Below, piece after piece: positions 60,695 to 63,145 of a stretch of 64,000 nucleotides of DNA. The position numbers and the translations under genes are program-made. Origin of the DNA: Pampus argenteus (lineage: Eukaryota > Chordata > Actinopteri > Scombriformes > Stromateidae); the NCBI GenBank assembly GCA_036937835.1, contig CM072862.1, forward strand, positions 13,342,501 through 13,406,500, given 5' to 3'. Numbering within the stretch: the first letter of the stretch is position 1; the number at the start of each line of letters is the position of its first letter. The notes beneath the pieces were generated by a model. That model was given only the letters and a program-made list of their open reading frames with translations, was not told the origin of the DNA and ran no database searches.

Positions 60695-63145
60695 GAAATC
60701 CATACTCCCATCCAGACACATACACACTTGCTCATACATCTATAGACACATAGCAGGTATACTGATAACACTCAAAGACACAAACAGTAAACCGCAGCAG
60801 ACACACACTGTCTTTCATGATCCACTCTACCCACACACTCTGTTACTCTTGGACAGAGCTTTTAAGGGCTCTAACTGATGAATCCAGTCAATAGATGTTT
60901 GATTGTTAAAGACTGTCAGCTGTCATGATCTTATTAGTGAAATGTGCTGTGGTTGGTTGCTAATTCATGTCCGTTCTTTTAATGTGCTGTGCCAGCAAAC
61001 TAAAGCTCAATGGATCAGTGGTGTAGTAGACCAGAGCTGTAGTCCTTTCTCCTTTGTATTCTTGTGTTCTCCCTGACAATTTGATAATCTGCCAGGTCAA
61101 AGAAAGCAAAGGATGCCTAAATATCCTCACATTTCACAAAACTTTGAGAATAACACATTATTAATAACTGCACGCAGTAGACCACAGTAGACTGTATAGG
61201 CTTCAGTGGAGAGGCTGTCAAAGCAGCTGTGAAGATGAACACCAGTATGTCTTAATAGATGCTGCAACGTCAAGTGCACAACCAATCTCAAATATAAATA
61301 TGTATTCTCTGTGCTCACATCACTGAGACTTTGTTCTTGCCGAGTTATCTAGAGAAGGACATTGTTCACAAGTACTGACTGATAATTAGCTTTGCATCCC
61401 TGCTGCATGACCAAAGCCTATTCTTTTTTCTTTTTGGTTTTTTTCACACAACTGTTGGAAATATTTTCATAAAGATCTTTTCCAAAACACTGTCGCATAT
61501 ATATATATATATATATATATATGCAAACAACATATCTTCTATCTATTTTTTTTCATTGGCTAACTGTTGTACTGAGACTCAAACTGAGTATTTTTGTTGT
61601 TGTTGTATATTTGCTTTCTGGGATCATAAAGATGACTTTTTTATTGAGATAAGGGCTGATTCATTGGTAATTGAACCACGGTTTTTGTATTGAGCACTGA
61701 CTGTATAACACTGTGATGGACTTTTTTTGTTTTGTGTTCCTTGCTGTCTGCTGGTGCCTTTTGAAATACCTGATTGTTAGTGATTGTTTAGTGGACATGT
61801 ACTGCAAGACATGGGTCTTTTGTATGTTTGACTGGTACAACTAAACTAAAAACTAAAAATATTATTCTTGTCATACTTGTACTCTGACTGACACCCCAGC
61901 TTCAGACAGACCGCAGTGCTCGGAGCAGTTCAAAGCTCAATGCTCAGTGGCACTCTGGCAGGTAGCATGAGCACTGTAGATGTATTACCAGCCTCCTGTA
62001 GCTCACAACTAGAATACTGTGCATATGCTATTCAGTGCTGGGAATTAATCCAACAACCTTTAGTTATCAATCAGCCTCACTACCTCAAGGACATATTTTA
62101 TGTTATTTCCATCTGACTCCAATGATAATCTCATTATCCCAGCCTACAGCTGATCAGCCTTGAGTGACAGCAAGACAGTATTGCTCACATTAATATTATC
62201 ACTTTCATTAATCGGCACTGTTTAATATTTCCTCATTTCCTAGCTGTGTCCTGTGGTAATCCTGGCACCCCAGCACACGGCAGAATTGTCTTCAGTGATG
62301 GCATCACCTTCGGCAGCTCAGTGGCTTATGCATGCTGGGAAGGGTTCAAAACATCAGGCCTGACCACCAGACACTGCACAACAAATGGGACATGGACAGG
62401 ACAACCACCAGACTGTACCGGTAGGATAGCTTCATTATTATTATTGACTTATTACTGTTAATTATACTGTCAATAATTACGAGTGGTAATAGCAGTAAAT
62501 GTAGTCAGTCTTATGAATGACCCTCCAAGAGTAGCATAAATTGTGCATGGGCTGCATAACCTGCTGCTGTGCAGGTACAGTGCTGTACGAGGGTGAGTTT
62601 GTTGTGTCTTAGATTTCAACTTGTAGCTTTAACAGAGGTAGACAGAGGTTTGGAGGAAAGGAGATAAAGAAGGTGGGAGGAAGATGAAATGAGGCAAGGA
62701 TGTGCTTCAGGGACGTTAAGGATGGCAGTCTGTGGGAAAGTTGAGTAGGAGGATGAGGTTAAGGTGCCCACAGGGAGAAGTGAAAACATCAGTTTTCAGA
62801 CTGTTAGAAAGCACAGTATATATAGTATAGTATATATAGCATTCTAGTAAAATATGAGATATAACATTGTCCAAATATGTAACTGCTACATAACTACAAG
62901 CTTACTGGAACAAAACCCTCTGGCAGATACTCACTGTACATACTGTATTCTCTCACCTCTTGTAGTGATCAGTTGTGGAGACCCGGGACCAGTAGCTAAT
63001 GGGATCTATTTAGGAAGTGAGTTTACTTTCAACCACACAGTGACCTACCGTTGTAACCCTGGTCACCTGATGGAACCACCTGGACACAACGTTTTGCACT
63101 GCACTAAAGACGGTACATGGAACCAAACCAAACCCAGCTGTAAAG
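1594..63145 (+). CDS. csmd1: CSMD1-like CUB and sushi multiple domains protein, internal part (36 exons)
   Basis: Thirty-six exons with GT-AG borders join in one frame of 1825 codons with no stop. The order is seven CUB-sushi pairs, then sushi domains one per exon. CSMD proteins are large type I membrane proteins, mainly of the nervous system, that act on complement and synapses; the tandem CUB/sushi ectodomain is the known hallmark. The part here corresponds to CUB 8-14 and sushi 8-24 of the family's 14 CUB and 28 sushi domains. Every domain border is a phase 1 intron. Many N-glycosylation sequons are present (for example NGS in sushi 8, NFT in CUB 13, NGT in sushi 22). The CSMD1 assignment rests on remembered family wording, not on an alignment; CSMD2 and CSMD3 are the alternatives. 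Neither end of the gene is in the window. Whether this is one of two teleost csmd1 copies cannot be told. Confidence 0.85.
1970..2044 (+). pseudogene. Decayed copy of the 3' half of exon 1 (CUB 8)
   Basis: A 33-base block from 1982 matches exon 1 at 29 positions by hand (the YDNNLHCTWT part). A second block matches AAGACAATCAGGTAA at 13 of 15, including the donor (gtaata at 2037). The copy reads YDNNLHSTW, so the CUB cysteine codon TGT is now TCT. The 5' half is not clearly recognisable and carries stops. No polypyrimidine acceptor is seen directly in front of it, so it is probably not spliced in. Confidence 0.75.
2307..2518 (+). CDS. csmd1: Exon 2: CUB 8, second half
   Basis: Reads LHFIVFDTEVGHD, LRVWDG, then SGPALPEDIHSTFN and ends SKQGFSIQFS. 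This is the beta-strand half of the CUB domain, with the acidic residues (FDTE, HD, DSD) that in calcium-binding CUBs coordinate the ion. It holds no cysteine. Acceptor ttttttttctcag, donor gtaagt, 212 bases; the open end is one base into a codon, which fits exon 3. Confidence 0.93.
2519..4517 (+). other. Intron between CUB 8 and sushi 8
   Basis: No exon seen. It contains a small hAT-type element at 3973-4275 and a short array of three 12-base units (consensus AGTCATCCAACC) at about 4346-4382. The rest is AT-rich unique-looking sequence. Confidence 0.7.
3973..4275. mobile_element. Short non-autonomous hAT-type transposon
   Basis: The left end CAGTTGTTCCCAGCC and the inverted right end CAGTGGTTTCCAGCC are near-matching terminal inverted repeats with the CAG start typical of hAT elements. 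The 8 bases on either side (ATGTAAAT and ACATACAT) agree at 5 of 8, which would be an aged hAT target duplication. No transposase is coded in the 303 bases. Confidence 0.6.
4518..4709 (+). CDS. csmd1: Exon 3: sushi 8
   Basis: Complete sushi domain: TTCNDPGIPVNGSRYGDS, FQCDPGYQLQG, ITCVRMDNRFYWQPDPP, TCI. All four cysteines and the domain tryptophan are present, with an NGS glycosylation site. Acceptor accctccag, donor gtaggt; it starts two bases into a codon and ends after one base (192 bases). Confidence 0.94.
5171..5960. mobile_element. Possible degenerate hAT-like non-autonomous element
   Basis: The stretch opens TAGGGGTGGAGGATATTGCC and continues in AT-rich sequence with repeated CAATAT and ATATGA words. 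That resembles a common fish repeat with TAGGGGTG ends. The right end is not clear, and no target duplication was found. The assignment is from memory of such repeats and is weak. Confidence 0.3.
7480..7550 (+). pseudogene. Decayed copy 1 of the CUB 9 exon 5' half
   Basis: The block GGGGTGATTCTCTCTGCTAA onward matches the exon over 36 bases at 29 positions by hand (VILSPNYPQPY part). The start (TTGTTGTGGGATAAC) corresponds to the exon's TGTGGGGGTAAC. The frame is broken relative to the exon. Confidence 0.7.
7602..7672 (+). pseudogene. Decayed copy 2 of the CUB 9 exon 5' half, acceptor kept
   Basis: Preceded by a good pyrimidine tract and AG (accctcttcag), it reads ATCGGNIS, then GVILSSK, then a TGA stop. 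It matches the real exon at 37 of 50 bases by hand. Use of this acceptor would end translation, so any splicing here would be non-productive. Confidence 0.78.
7701..7775 (+). pseudogene. Decayed copy 3 of the CUB 9 exon 5' half, frame still open
   Basis: In the exon's frame it reads TCGSYISGQSGVILLQNYS, matching the exon at 38 of 57 bases by hand. The acceptor AG is lost (ctctgcat precedes it). The frame is open up to 7775 although the sequence has diverged. Confidence 0.72.
7850..7988 (+). CDS. csmd1: Exon 4: CUB 9, first half
   Basis: Reads ATCGGNVSGPSGVILSPNY, then PQPYPAGKECDWRIRVNPDF and ALIFK. It has the first CUB cysteine pair (TCGG and ECDW) and an NVS sequon. Acceptor gtttttccccag, donor gtaggc, 139 bases. 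Three decayed copies of its first 70 bases lie just upstream (7480-7775). Confidence 0.94.
7989..10627 (+). other. Intron inside CUB 9
   Basis: No exon or transposon recognised. AT-rich sequence with a GT microsatellite at 9901-9932. Confidence 0.65.
9901..9932 (+). repeat. GT microsatellite
   Basis: Pure GT dinucleotides for 26 bases followed by GCGTGC variants. Confidence 0.95.
10628..10815 (+). CDS. csmd1: Exon 5: CUB 9, second half
   Basis: Reads SFNMEPSYDFLHIYEGED, ERIESSSNNLFLAFRSDAS and GFAIEYRG. The usual DG of the CUB strand is EG here. No cysteine. Acceptor ttttaccccag, donor gtaatt, 188 bases, codon-consistent with exons 4 and 6. Confidence 0.94.
10816..12257 (+). other. Intron between CUB 9 and sushi 9
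   Basis: No exon seen. A stretch near 10970-11160 is cryptically simple (imperfect AGT/TAG trinucleotides). An ATCT/GTCT microsatellite lies at 11951-11998, and a short TA run at 12188-12201. Confidence 0.65.
11951..11998 (+). repeat. ATCT/GTCT tetranucleotide microsatellite
   Basis: Tandem ATCT units grading into GTCT units. Confidence 0.93.
12258..12452 (+). CDS. csmd1: Exon 6: sushi 9
   Basis: Reads EKPREACFDPGNIMNASRTG, YNCHHGYTTVGG, ITCVMGHDGKPVWDRAQP, SCK. Four sushi cysteines and the tryptophan are present, with a NAS sequon. Acceptor attctccacag, donor gtaggg, 195 bases. The PRE-CFDPG opening is characteristic of this CSMD position. Confidence 0.94.
13046..13166 (+). repeat. Compound GT/GCGT/CT microsatellite
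   Basis: GT run, then GCGT variants, a short CT run, and GT again over about 120 bases. It produces spurious Cys-Val or Thr-His open frames. Confidence 0.95.
14768..14784 (+). repeat. Poly-C tract
   Basis: Seventeen consecutive C. Confidence 0.95.
14982..15049 (+). repeat. CT then CA microsatellite
   Basis: CT dinucleotides to about 15032 and then CA dinucleotides. Long pyrimidine-rich flanks on the left. Confidence 0.94.
15194..15224 (+). repeat. GA microsatellite
   Basis: Fifteen GA units. With the CT tract 160 bases upstream it forms an inverted pair that could pair as a long hairpin. Confidence 0.93.
15415..15442 (+). repeat. GT microsatellite
   Basis: Pure GT run of about 28 bases. 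Confidence 0.94.
20550..20666 (+). CDS. csmd1: Exon 7: CUB 10, first part
   Basis: Reads APCGGQYGGSEGVVLSPNY, LNYTTRQTCSYYITVSSQF. It has the first CUB cysteine pair and an NYT sequon. Acceptor tttctgtag, donor gtaagt, 117 bases. CUB 10 is split over three exons. Confidence 0.94.
20792..20905 (+). CDS. csmd1: Exon 8: CUB 10, middle part
   Basis: Reads VVFGQFAVFQTAMNDSVELF, DGANENARLLSSLAGSHS. The VELFDG strand is the CUB core. Acceptor catcttttttag, donor gtgagt, 114 bases. The intron in front is only 125 bases. Confidence 0.94.
20906..22501 (+). other. Intron inside CUB 10
   Basis: No exon or clear transposon. A GT microsatellite at 22371-22400 lies about 100 bases before the acceptor. Confidence 0.65.
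22371..22400 (+). repeat. GT microsatellite
   Basis: Pure GT run close to the acceptor of exon 9. Confidence 0.93.
22502..22597 (+). CDS. csmd1: Exon 9: CUB 10, last part
   Basis: Reads GETLPLATSNQIMLRFNAKS, GQSAKGFHFVYQ. The GFHFVY ending is the last CUB strand. Acceptor gtttcccccag, donor gtaagt, 96 bases; the next intron is only 103 bases. Confidence 0.93.
22701..22904 (+). CDS. csmd1: Exon 10: sushi 10
   Basis: Reads AVPRTSDSQCSSVPEPRYG, RFECSPGYLLKGSSAIWC, AVPGALAQWNATTPTCI. Four cysteines, the sushi tryptophan and a NAT sequon are present. Acceptor atggttgcag, donor gtaagg, 204 bases. The AVPRTS-QCSSVPEPR opening is a strong CSMD signature. Confidence 0.95.
22905..23293 (+). other. 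Intron between sushi 10 and CUB 11
   Basis: 389 bases. The right part carries a decayed copy of the following exon (23160-23235), described separately. Confidence 0.8.
23160..23235 (+). pseudogene. Decayed copy of the CUB 11 first exon
   Basis: The start (CCCTGTGGTGGTAATTTGA) matches the exon at 16 of 19. After a 12-base gap the next 54 alignment positions match at 39 by hand, including GTATGCAGAACCATA for the exon's GYPEPY. A one-base deletion breaks the frame. A pyrimidine tract (ttttctctctctgg) precedes it, but the acceptor AG is now GG. It lies about 134 bases upstream of the real exon. Confidence 0.8.
23294..23418 (+). CDS. csmd1: Exon 11: CUB 11, first part
   Basis: Reads VPCSGNLTERRGTILSPGYP, EPYPNSLNCLWRIHVSEGA, GIQ. 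It has the first CUB cysteine pair and an NLT sequon. The usual CGG motif is CSG here. Acceptor cattctag, donor gtatgg; it ends on a complete codon (125 bases). NLTERRGTILSPG matches the CSMD1 wording I recall. Confidence 0.94.
23461..23821. mobile_element. MITE with long inverted repeats filling the CUB 11 intron
   Basis: The left end TAAAGGATAGG..TTCAAGTCTGTCTT and the reverse complement of the right end (TAAAGGACACG..TTCAAGTCTGTCTT) match. The similarity continues inward for well over 100 bases on each side; for example, left ATTATTCCTGCTGTTCATAC pairs with right GTATGAACAGGAGGAATGAT. No coding capacity and no clear target duplication. It occupies 361 of the 438 intron bases and leaves 42 bases to the donor and 35 to the acceptor. 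I recall similar sequence as a dispersed fish repeat. Confidence 0.72.
23857..23953 (+). CDS. csmd1: Exon 12: CUB 11, middle part
   Basis: Reads IQVMTFATEHNWDSLEIYDG, GDMTAPKLGSFS. It begins on a codon border and ends one base into a codon (97 bases). Acceptor gctgtttag, donor gtatga. Decayed copies of its last 40 bases follow in the intron (24000-24182). Confidence 0.94.
23954..24923 (+). other. Intron inside CUB 11 with exon-derived repeats
   Basis: The left 230 bases consist of CA-rich sequence carrying three degenerate copies of exon 12's 3' end. 24190-24560 is purine- and CA-rich low-complexity sequence. The rest shows nothing recognisable. Confidence 0.7.
24000..24182 (+). pseudogene. 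Three decayed copies of the 3' end of exon 12
   Basis: Copy 1 (24000-24036) matches the exon's GATTTACGATGGAGG.. segment at 31 of 37 bases by hand. Copy 2 (about 24081-24117) is a further diverged version of copy 1. Copy 3 (24157-24180) keeps GATCTATGATGGATGAG. Spacings are about 95, 81 and 77 bases, with CA-rich spacers. Stops (TGATGGATGA) interrupt the frame. Confidence 0.75.
24924..25028 (+). CDS. csmd1: Exon 13: CUB 11, last part
   Basis: Reads GTTAPALLNSTSNQLLLHFQ, SDISVVAAGFHLEYK. It has an NST sequon and the closing GFHLEY strand. Acceptor gttttacag, donor gtaagt, 105 bases. The wording is near identical to the CSMD1 CUB 11 end as I recall it. Confidence 0.94.
25029..28220 (+). other. 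Intron between CUB 11 and sushi 11
   Basis: No exon or transposon recognised over 3.2 kb. CA/GT-rich patches near 25180-25330, 27010-27310 (CA run 27284-27306) and 27420-27440. Confidence 0.62.
28221..28339 (+). CDS. csmd1: Exon 14: sushi 11, first half
   Basis: Reads TVGLTTCPEPMMPANGIKAG, DRYMVNEVVAFTCEPGYTLQ with the first two sushi cysteines. Acceptor ttttttttgtag, donor gtaata; it ends on a complete codon (119 bases). Sushi 11 is one of two sushi domains in the window split by an intron. Confidence 0.94.
28610..28679 (+). CDS. csmd1: Exon 15: sushi 11, second half
   Basis: Reads GHSHISCMPGTVRRWNYPPP, LCI with the last two cysteines and the tryptophan. The exon is 70 bases, acceptor tcacttttag, donor gtaaca. 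Highly conserved wording in this family. Confidence 0.95.
28680..29324 (+). other. Intron between sushi 11 and CUB 12
   Basis: A CA run begins at the donor (28680-28710) and a TA run lies at 28798-28818. Otherwise nothing recognised. Confidence 0.65.
29325..29441 (+). CDS. csmd1: Exon 16: CUB 12, first half
   Basis: Reads ARCGGVLSEMSGVILSPGFP, GNYPGNLDCTWQITLPTGY with the first CUB cysteine pair. Acceptor tgtgttgcag, donor gtaagt, 117 bases. Confidence 0.95.
30617..30709 (-). pseudogene. Pogo-type transposase N-terminal remnant (copy 1)
   Basis: On the minus strand from ATG at 30709 it reads MENRSDSYDAAFKLNAIDLA, then IREVNSKDTSACR and runs out. SYDAAFKL-NAIDLA-REVN is the start of the helix-turn-helix domain found in pogo/Tigger-type (CENP-B-like) transposases. 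Only about 30 residues remain. Confidence 0.7.
30779..30800 (+). repeat. CA microsatellite in the transposon
   Basis: Pure CA dinucleotides next to the worn right end of the pogo-type element. Confidence 0.92.
31035..31244 (+). CDS. csmd1: Exon 17: CUB 12, second half
   Basis: Reads GAHIQFQNFSSEDNHDFLEV, RAGPQHSSALIGQFTGSQIP, FYSDHSENRPGFKLTYQ. No cysteine; NFS sequon; acidic residues SEDNHD and SDHS sit at CUB calcium-site positions. Acceptor ttattctag, donor gtgagt, 210 bases. Confidence 0.95.
31245..32936 (+). other. Intron between CUB 12 and sushi 12
   Basis: Contains a decayed non-LTR retrotransposon fragment on the minus strand (about 32040-32600). A short GT run lies at 32791-32806. 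Nothing else recognised. Confidence 0.65.
32040..32600 (-). mobile_element. Decayed LINE fragment, restriction-like-endonuclease type, 3' end of ORF
   Basis: Minus-strand translation, with stops and frame breaks, gives in order ESKTLEGTAY, RPKSRWEMPQ, LENDRIKI, VTDVEVPHDSDVKGKEYKR, PVLLGVLVAVK, then IPGTTFTI and LKTAVHAL. This is the C-terminal end of the long reverse-transcriptase ORF of vertebrate non-LTR elements. The VTDVEVPHD part looks like the endonuclease core of R2/R4/Rex6-type elements. The clade is from memory; the LINE nature is better supported. At least three stops show it is dead. Confidence 0.62.
32937..33125 (+). CDS. csmd1: Exon 18: sushi 12
   Basis: Reads AYQLQNCQDPFPFPNGDI, FQCYPGYVLIGHPVLTC, HGTNRKWNHPFPRCE. 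Four cysteines and the tryptophan present. Acceptor ctctctttag, donor gtaaga, 189 bases. Confidence 0.95.
33337..33514 (+). CDS. csmd1: Exon 19: CUB 13, first half
   Basis: Reads APCGYNVTADNGTIYSPQYP, NSQDCSWLISVSHGHGVYI, NFTLLQTEPVTDYIAV. It has the first CUB cysteine pair and NVT, NGT and NFT sequons. CGYN in place of CGGN is a CSMD1-type feature as I recall. Acceptor gcattaccag, donor gtaagt, 178 bases, ending inside the tryptophan codon of VWDG. Confidence 0.95.
33950..34155 (+). repeat. Imperfect local duplication, two units about 146 bases apart
   Basis: Unit 1 (33950-34010) and unit 2 (34096-34151) share GCAGTAATRATGRGATTCAG and then the AATGTAAT/GGAGTG words with several differences. 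No link to an exon was found. Confidence 0.55.
35877..35902 (+). repeat. Poly-A run
   Basis: Twenty-six A. It could be a retroposon tail, but no recognisable retroposon body or target duplication is evident on the left. Confidence 0.9.
37506..37651 (+). CDS. csmd1: Exon 20: CUB 13, second half
   Basis: Completes WDG, then PDTSSPQLGVFSGNTALESA, EVLIRFHSDFSTGGFFILNF, H. No cysteine. Acceptor tctttatttag, donor gtacag, 146 bases. SPQLGVFSGNTALE is CSMD1-like wording. Confidence 0.95.
38123..38716 (-). mobile_element. Pogo-type DNA transposon, both ends intact
   Basis: Left end TACCGTATTTTCCGGGCTAT; the inverted right end reads TACCGTATTTTCCGGACTAT. Both include the TA that Tc1/mariner/pogo elements duplicate on insertion. 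Internally it carries a transposase start on the minus strand (38485-38604), so it is a deletion derivative. It is the sister of the copy nested at 29973-30815. Confidence 0.82.
38485..38604 (-). pseudogene. Pogo-type transposase N-terminal remnant (copy 2)
   Basis: From the minus-strand ATG at 38604 it reads MENQSNSHDAVFKLNAIDLA, then TREVNRAAACKLAVNKSMP and a stop. NRAAACKLAVNKSM is the second helix region of the helix-turn-helix. The rest of the transposase, including the catalytic triad, is gone. Confidence 0.75.
39693..39773 (+). CDS. csmd1: Exon 21: sushi 13, first half
   Basis: Reads AYRLKKCPTPPIVENAEIIY, EDEDFQI with the first sushi cysteine. The exon is 81 bases, acceptor ttctctccag, donor gtaatc. 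The acidic EDEDFQIGD junction into exon 22 fits the family. Confidence 0.93.
39774..41141 (+). other. Intron inside sushi 13
   Basis: AT-rich, no exon or transposon recognised. The acceptor at its end (ccatgtgttag) has a weak pyrimidine tract. Confidence 0.6.
41142..41255 (+). CDS. csmd1: Exon 22: sushi 13, second half
   Basis: Reads GDIVKYRCLPGYTLVGKAEL, MCKLNSHLLFEAPPPTCQ with the last three sushi cysteines. It lacks the usual tryptophan before the last cysteine (FEAPPP instead). 114 bases, donor gtaagg. The acceptor tract is weak but the frame and homology are clear. Confidence 0.93.
41256..42647 (+). other. Intron between sushi 13 and CUB 14
   Basis: No exon or transposon recognised. 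Confidence 0.6.
42648..42764 (+). CDS. csmd1: Exon 23: CUB 14, first part
   Basis: Reads AQCPANEERSSSSGVILSPG, FPSNYPNSQTCSWLLHMVP. The first CUB cysteine pair is present; the usual CGG is CPANE, as in other CSMD members at this place. Acceptor acccctccag, donor gtactg, 117 bases. Confidence 0.94.
42949..43020 (+). CDS. csmd1: Exon 24: CUB 14, middle part
   Basis: Reads GYIINIYVEMFHSEKQFDEL, EIFD. The SEKQFD-LEIFDG strand is a CUB core. Acceptor gttttccag, donor gtacac, 72 bases. Confidence 0.94.
43021..44140 (+). other. Intron inside CUB 14
   Basis: No exon or transposon recognised. Confidence 0.6.
44141..44287 (+). CDS. csmd1: Exon 25: CUB 14, last part
   Basis: Reads GSSGQSPLLVALSGNHSSQL, NFTSKTNQLYLRWSTDHATN, KRGFKIRYS. 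NHS and NFT sequons. Acceptor gtttctctag, donor gtacat, 147 bases. YLRWSTDHAT matches CSMD1 wording as I recall. Confidence 0.95.
44397..44525 (+). mobile_element. Left-end fragment of a hAT-like repeat
   Basis: Opens TAGGGCTGCAACTAACAATT followed by repeated GATTAATT words and a TGAAATTTCAGAAAAATAGT stretch. I recall this as a widespread fish repeat with TAGGGCTGCAAC ends. No matching inverted right end was found, so it is truncated or worn. Confidence 0.5.
46581..46861 (+). repeat. Tandem duplication, two 144-base units ending in a LINE-tail-like sequence
   Basis: GGAATTTCTCTACAACACTT begins at 46581 and again at 46725, and both units run through GGGATTAATAAAAC, CTGTATCTGTC and the TTTCTTTCAAAGATCATTCT segment with few differences. 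The ATTAATAAAA-CTGTATCTATC part resembles 3' tails of fish non-LTR elements (inference). Confidence 0.8.
48283..48471 (+). CDS. csmd1: Exon 26: sushi 14
   Basis: Reads AAYCSINEPPVNGGVVNRTR, FYCNRGYRLVGSSNATC, FQWDTMPPFCQ. Four cysteines and the tryptophan; NRT and NAT sequons. Acceptor tatcttttcag, donor gtagaa, 189 bases. Last sushi of the alternating CUB-sushi part. Confidence 0.95.
48665..48850 (+). CDS. csmd1: Exon 27: sushi 15
   Basis: Reads AISCGIPQSPGNGSFHAFQ, YHCNHGYHLDPGLPLTAVC, EDGTWNNAASAPKCL. NGS sequon. Acceptor gattggcag, donor gtaagt; it ends one base (T) into a serine codon, 186 bases. First of the uninterrupted sushi series. Confidence 0.95.
48851..49558 (+). other. Intron between sushi 15 and sushi 16
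   Basis: No exon recognised. The branch-point region (about 49516-49545) is an AT-rich near-palindrome made of AATTAATTTTAGTTAATTAA, unusual for an acceptor tract. Confidence 0.6.
49559..49756 (+). CDS. csmd1: Exon 28: sushi 16
   Basis: Reads VHCPSIEGALSDHMTYRLLS, LECSTGYYLGVGHRTLRC, NGTWEGSDGTATCK. CPSIE opening and HM-YRL-SG match this CSMD1 position as I recall. NGT sequon. Acceptor attttacag, donor gtaagt, 198 bases. Confidence 0.94.
49757..51209 (+). other. Intron between sushi 16 and sushi 17
   Basis: Short CA run near 50076-50094 and a palindromic AGTACT repeat block at 50418-50475. No exon in the rest. Confidence 0.62.
50418..50475 (+). repeat. Array of the self-complementary hexamer AGTACT
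   Basis: TTAGTACTTAGTACT units recur across the block with a CTGCAG centre. Each AGTACT is its own reverse complement, so the block can fold on itself. Confidence 0.85.
51210..51383 (+). CDS. csmd1: Exon 29: sushi 17
   Basis: Reads IISCGELPSPPFGTKLGTLT, GATAIFMCNHGYTLVGSHV, RECGANGLWSGAETRCL. Four cysteines and the tryptophan. Acceptor attttttag, donor gtaagg, 174 bases. The exon starts with TA, so a frame-only search can miss it. Confidence 0.95.
51384..53137 (+). other. Intron between sushi 17 and sushi 18
   Basis: AT-rich; no exon or transposon recognised. Confidence 0.6.
53138..53311 (+). CDS. csmd1: Exon 30: sushi 18
   Basis: Reads AGHCDSPDPIVNGHISGDG, YRDTVVYQCMLGYRLIGTSV, RICQQDHRWSGTTPVCV. 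Strongly CSMD1-like wording. Acceptor cccttctag, donor gtaagt, 174 bases; it ends one base (C) into a proline codon. Confidence 0.96.
53312..53631 (+). other. Short intron between sushi 18 and sushi 19
   Basis: 320 bases, nothing recognised. Confidence 0.7.
53632..53805 (+). CDS. csmd1: Exon 31: sushi 19
   Basis: Reads PITCGHPGNPAHGRTNGSEF, NLNDVVNFTCNRGYILSG, QCRLNGQWSSPLPVCK. NGS and NFT sequons. Acceptor gtgctccctcag. The donor is AAAG followed by GTCACA, a poor match to the consensus, but the frame and the position after the last cysteine fix it. 174 bases. Confidence 0.95.
53806..55121 (+). other. Intron between sushi 19 and sushi 20
   Basis: GT microsatellite at 54210-54235 and a pyrimidine-rich stretch near 54505-54580. 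No exon. Confidence 0.65.
54210..54235 (+). repeat. GT microsatellite
   Basis: Pure GT run of 26 bases. Confidence 0.93.
55122..55310 (+). CDS. csmd1: Exon 32: sushi 20
   Basis: Reads VVNCSDPGHVENGVRQSG, AIHCKRGFYLLGSALLTC, HDGRWDRPIPRCL. NCS sequon at the first cysteine. Acceptor cttttcttcag, donor gtatga, 189 bases. Confidence 0.95.
55311..56735 (+). other. Intron between sushi 20 and sushi 21
   Basis: A purine-rich stretch with many GAGA words (about 55740-55990). The last 135 bases contain a decayed copy of the next exon's 5' half (56602-56668). Confidence 0.65.
56602..56668 (+). pseudogene. Decayed copy of the sushi 21 exon 5' half
   Basis: From TCCTGC at 56605 the block matches the real exon at 45 of 57 alignment positions by hand, including the 11-base CCTAATGCAGT. 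One base is missing and the start of the domain (SCGD) is altered. No clear acceptor AG precedes it. It lies about 140 bases upstream of the exon. Confidence 0.8.
56736..56912 (+). CDS. csmd1: Exon 33: sushi 21
   Basis: Reads AISCGDPGVPPNAVVSGTHS, YSCLPGGVLVGNTSRHC, EDGTWSGVPPYCT. Four cysteines and the tryptophan; NTS sequon. The usual CxxGY turn is CLPGG here. Acceptor tctctgtag, donor gtaaag, 177 bases. Confidence 0.95.
56913..58585 (+). other. Intron between sushi 21 and sushi 22
   Basis: No exon or transposon recognised. Confidence 0.6.
58586..58771 (+). CDS. csmd1: Exon 34: sushi 22
   Basis: Reads GVSPGICGDPGIPPHGARLG, EEFKTKSLLRFICEAGYSL, RTCLHNGTWSGTHPVCQ. It carries the longer linker before the first cysteine known at this CSMD position. 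NGT sequon. Acceptor cttgctgtag, donor gtggga, 186 bases. Confidence 0.95.
60663..60692 (+). repeat. CA microsatellite
   Basis: Pure CA run of about 30 bases. Confidence 0.94.
61496..61522 (+). repeat. AT microsatellite
   Basis: Alternating AT for about 26 bases. Confidence 0.93.
62244..62420 (+). CDS. csmd1: Exon 35: sushi 23
   Basis: Reads AVSCGNPGTPAHGRIVFSDG, AYACWEGFKTSGLTTRHC, TNGTWTGQPPDCT. NGT sequon. ACWEG-KTSGL-TRHCT matches CSMD1 as I recall. Acceptor catttcctag, donor gtagga, 177 bases. Confidence 0.96.
62421..62965 (+). other. Intron between sushi 23 and sushi 24
   Basis: A purine-rich stretch (about 62635-62780) and a doubled TATATAGTATAG unit near 62817-62840. No exon. Confidence 0.65.
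62966..63145 (+). CDS. csmd1: Exon 36: sushi 24
   Basis: Reads VISCGDPGPVANGIYLGSEF, TYRCNPGHLMEPPGHNVLHC, KDGTWNQTKPSCK. NHT and NQT sequons. Acceptor ctcttgtag, donor gtaaga, 180 bases; it ends one base into a codon, so the gene continues to the right. Confidence 0.95.

Larger units (their letters stand above)
58772..62243 (+). other. Intron between sushi 22 and sushi 23
   Basis: About 3.5 kb without an exon. CA microsatellite 60663-60692 and AT run 61496-61522. A stretch from about 59063 (GGCCTGTTGTACGAGG) may be a very worn DNA transposon, but no second end was found. Confidence 0.6.
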
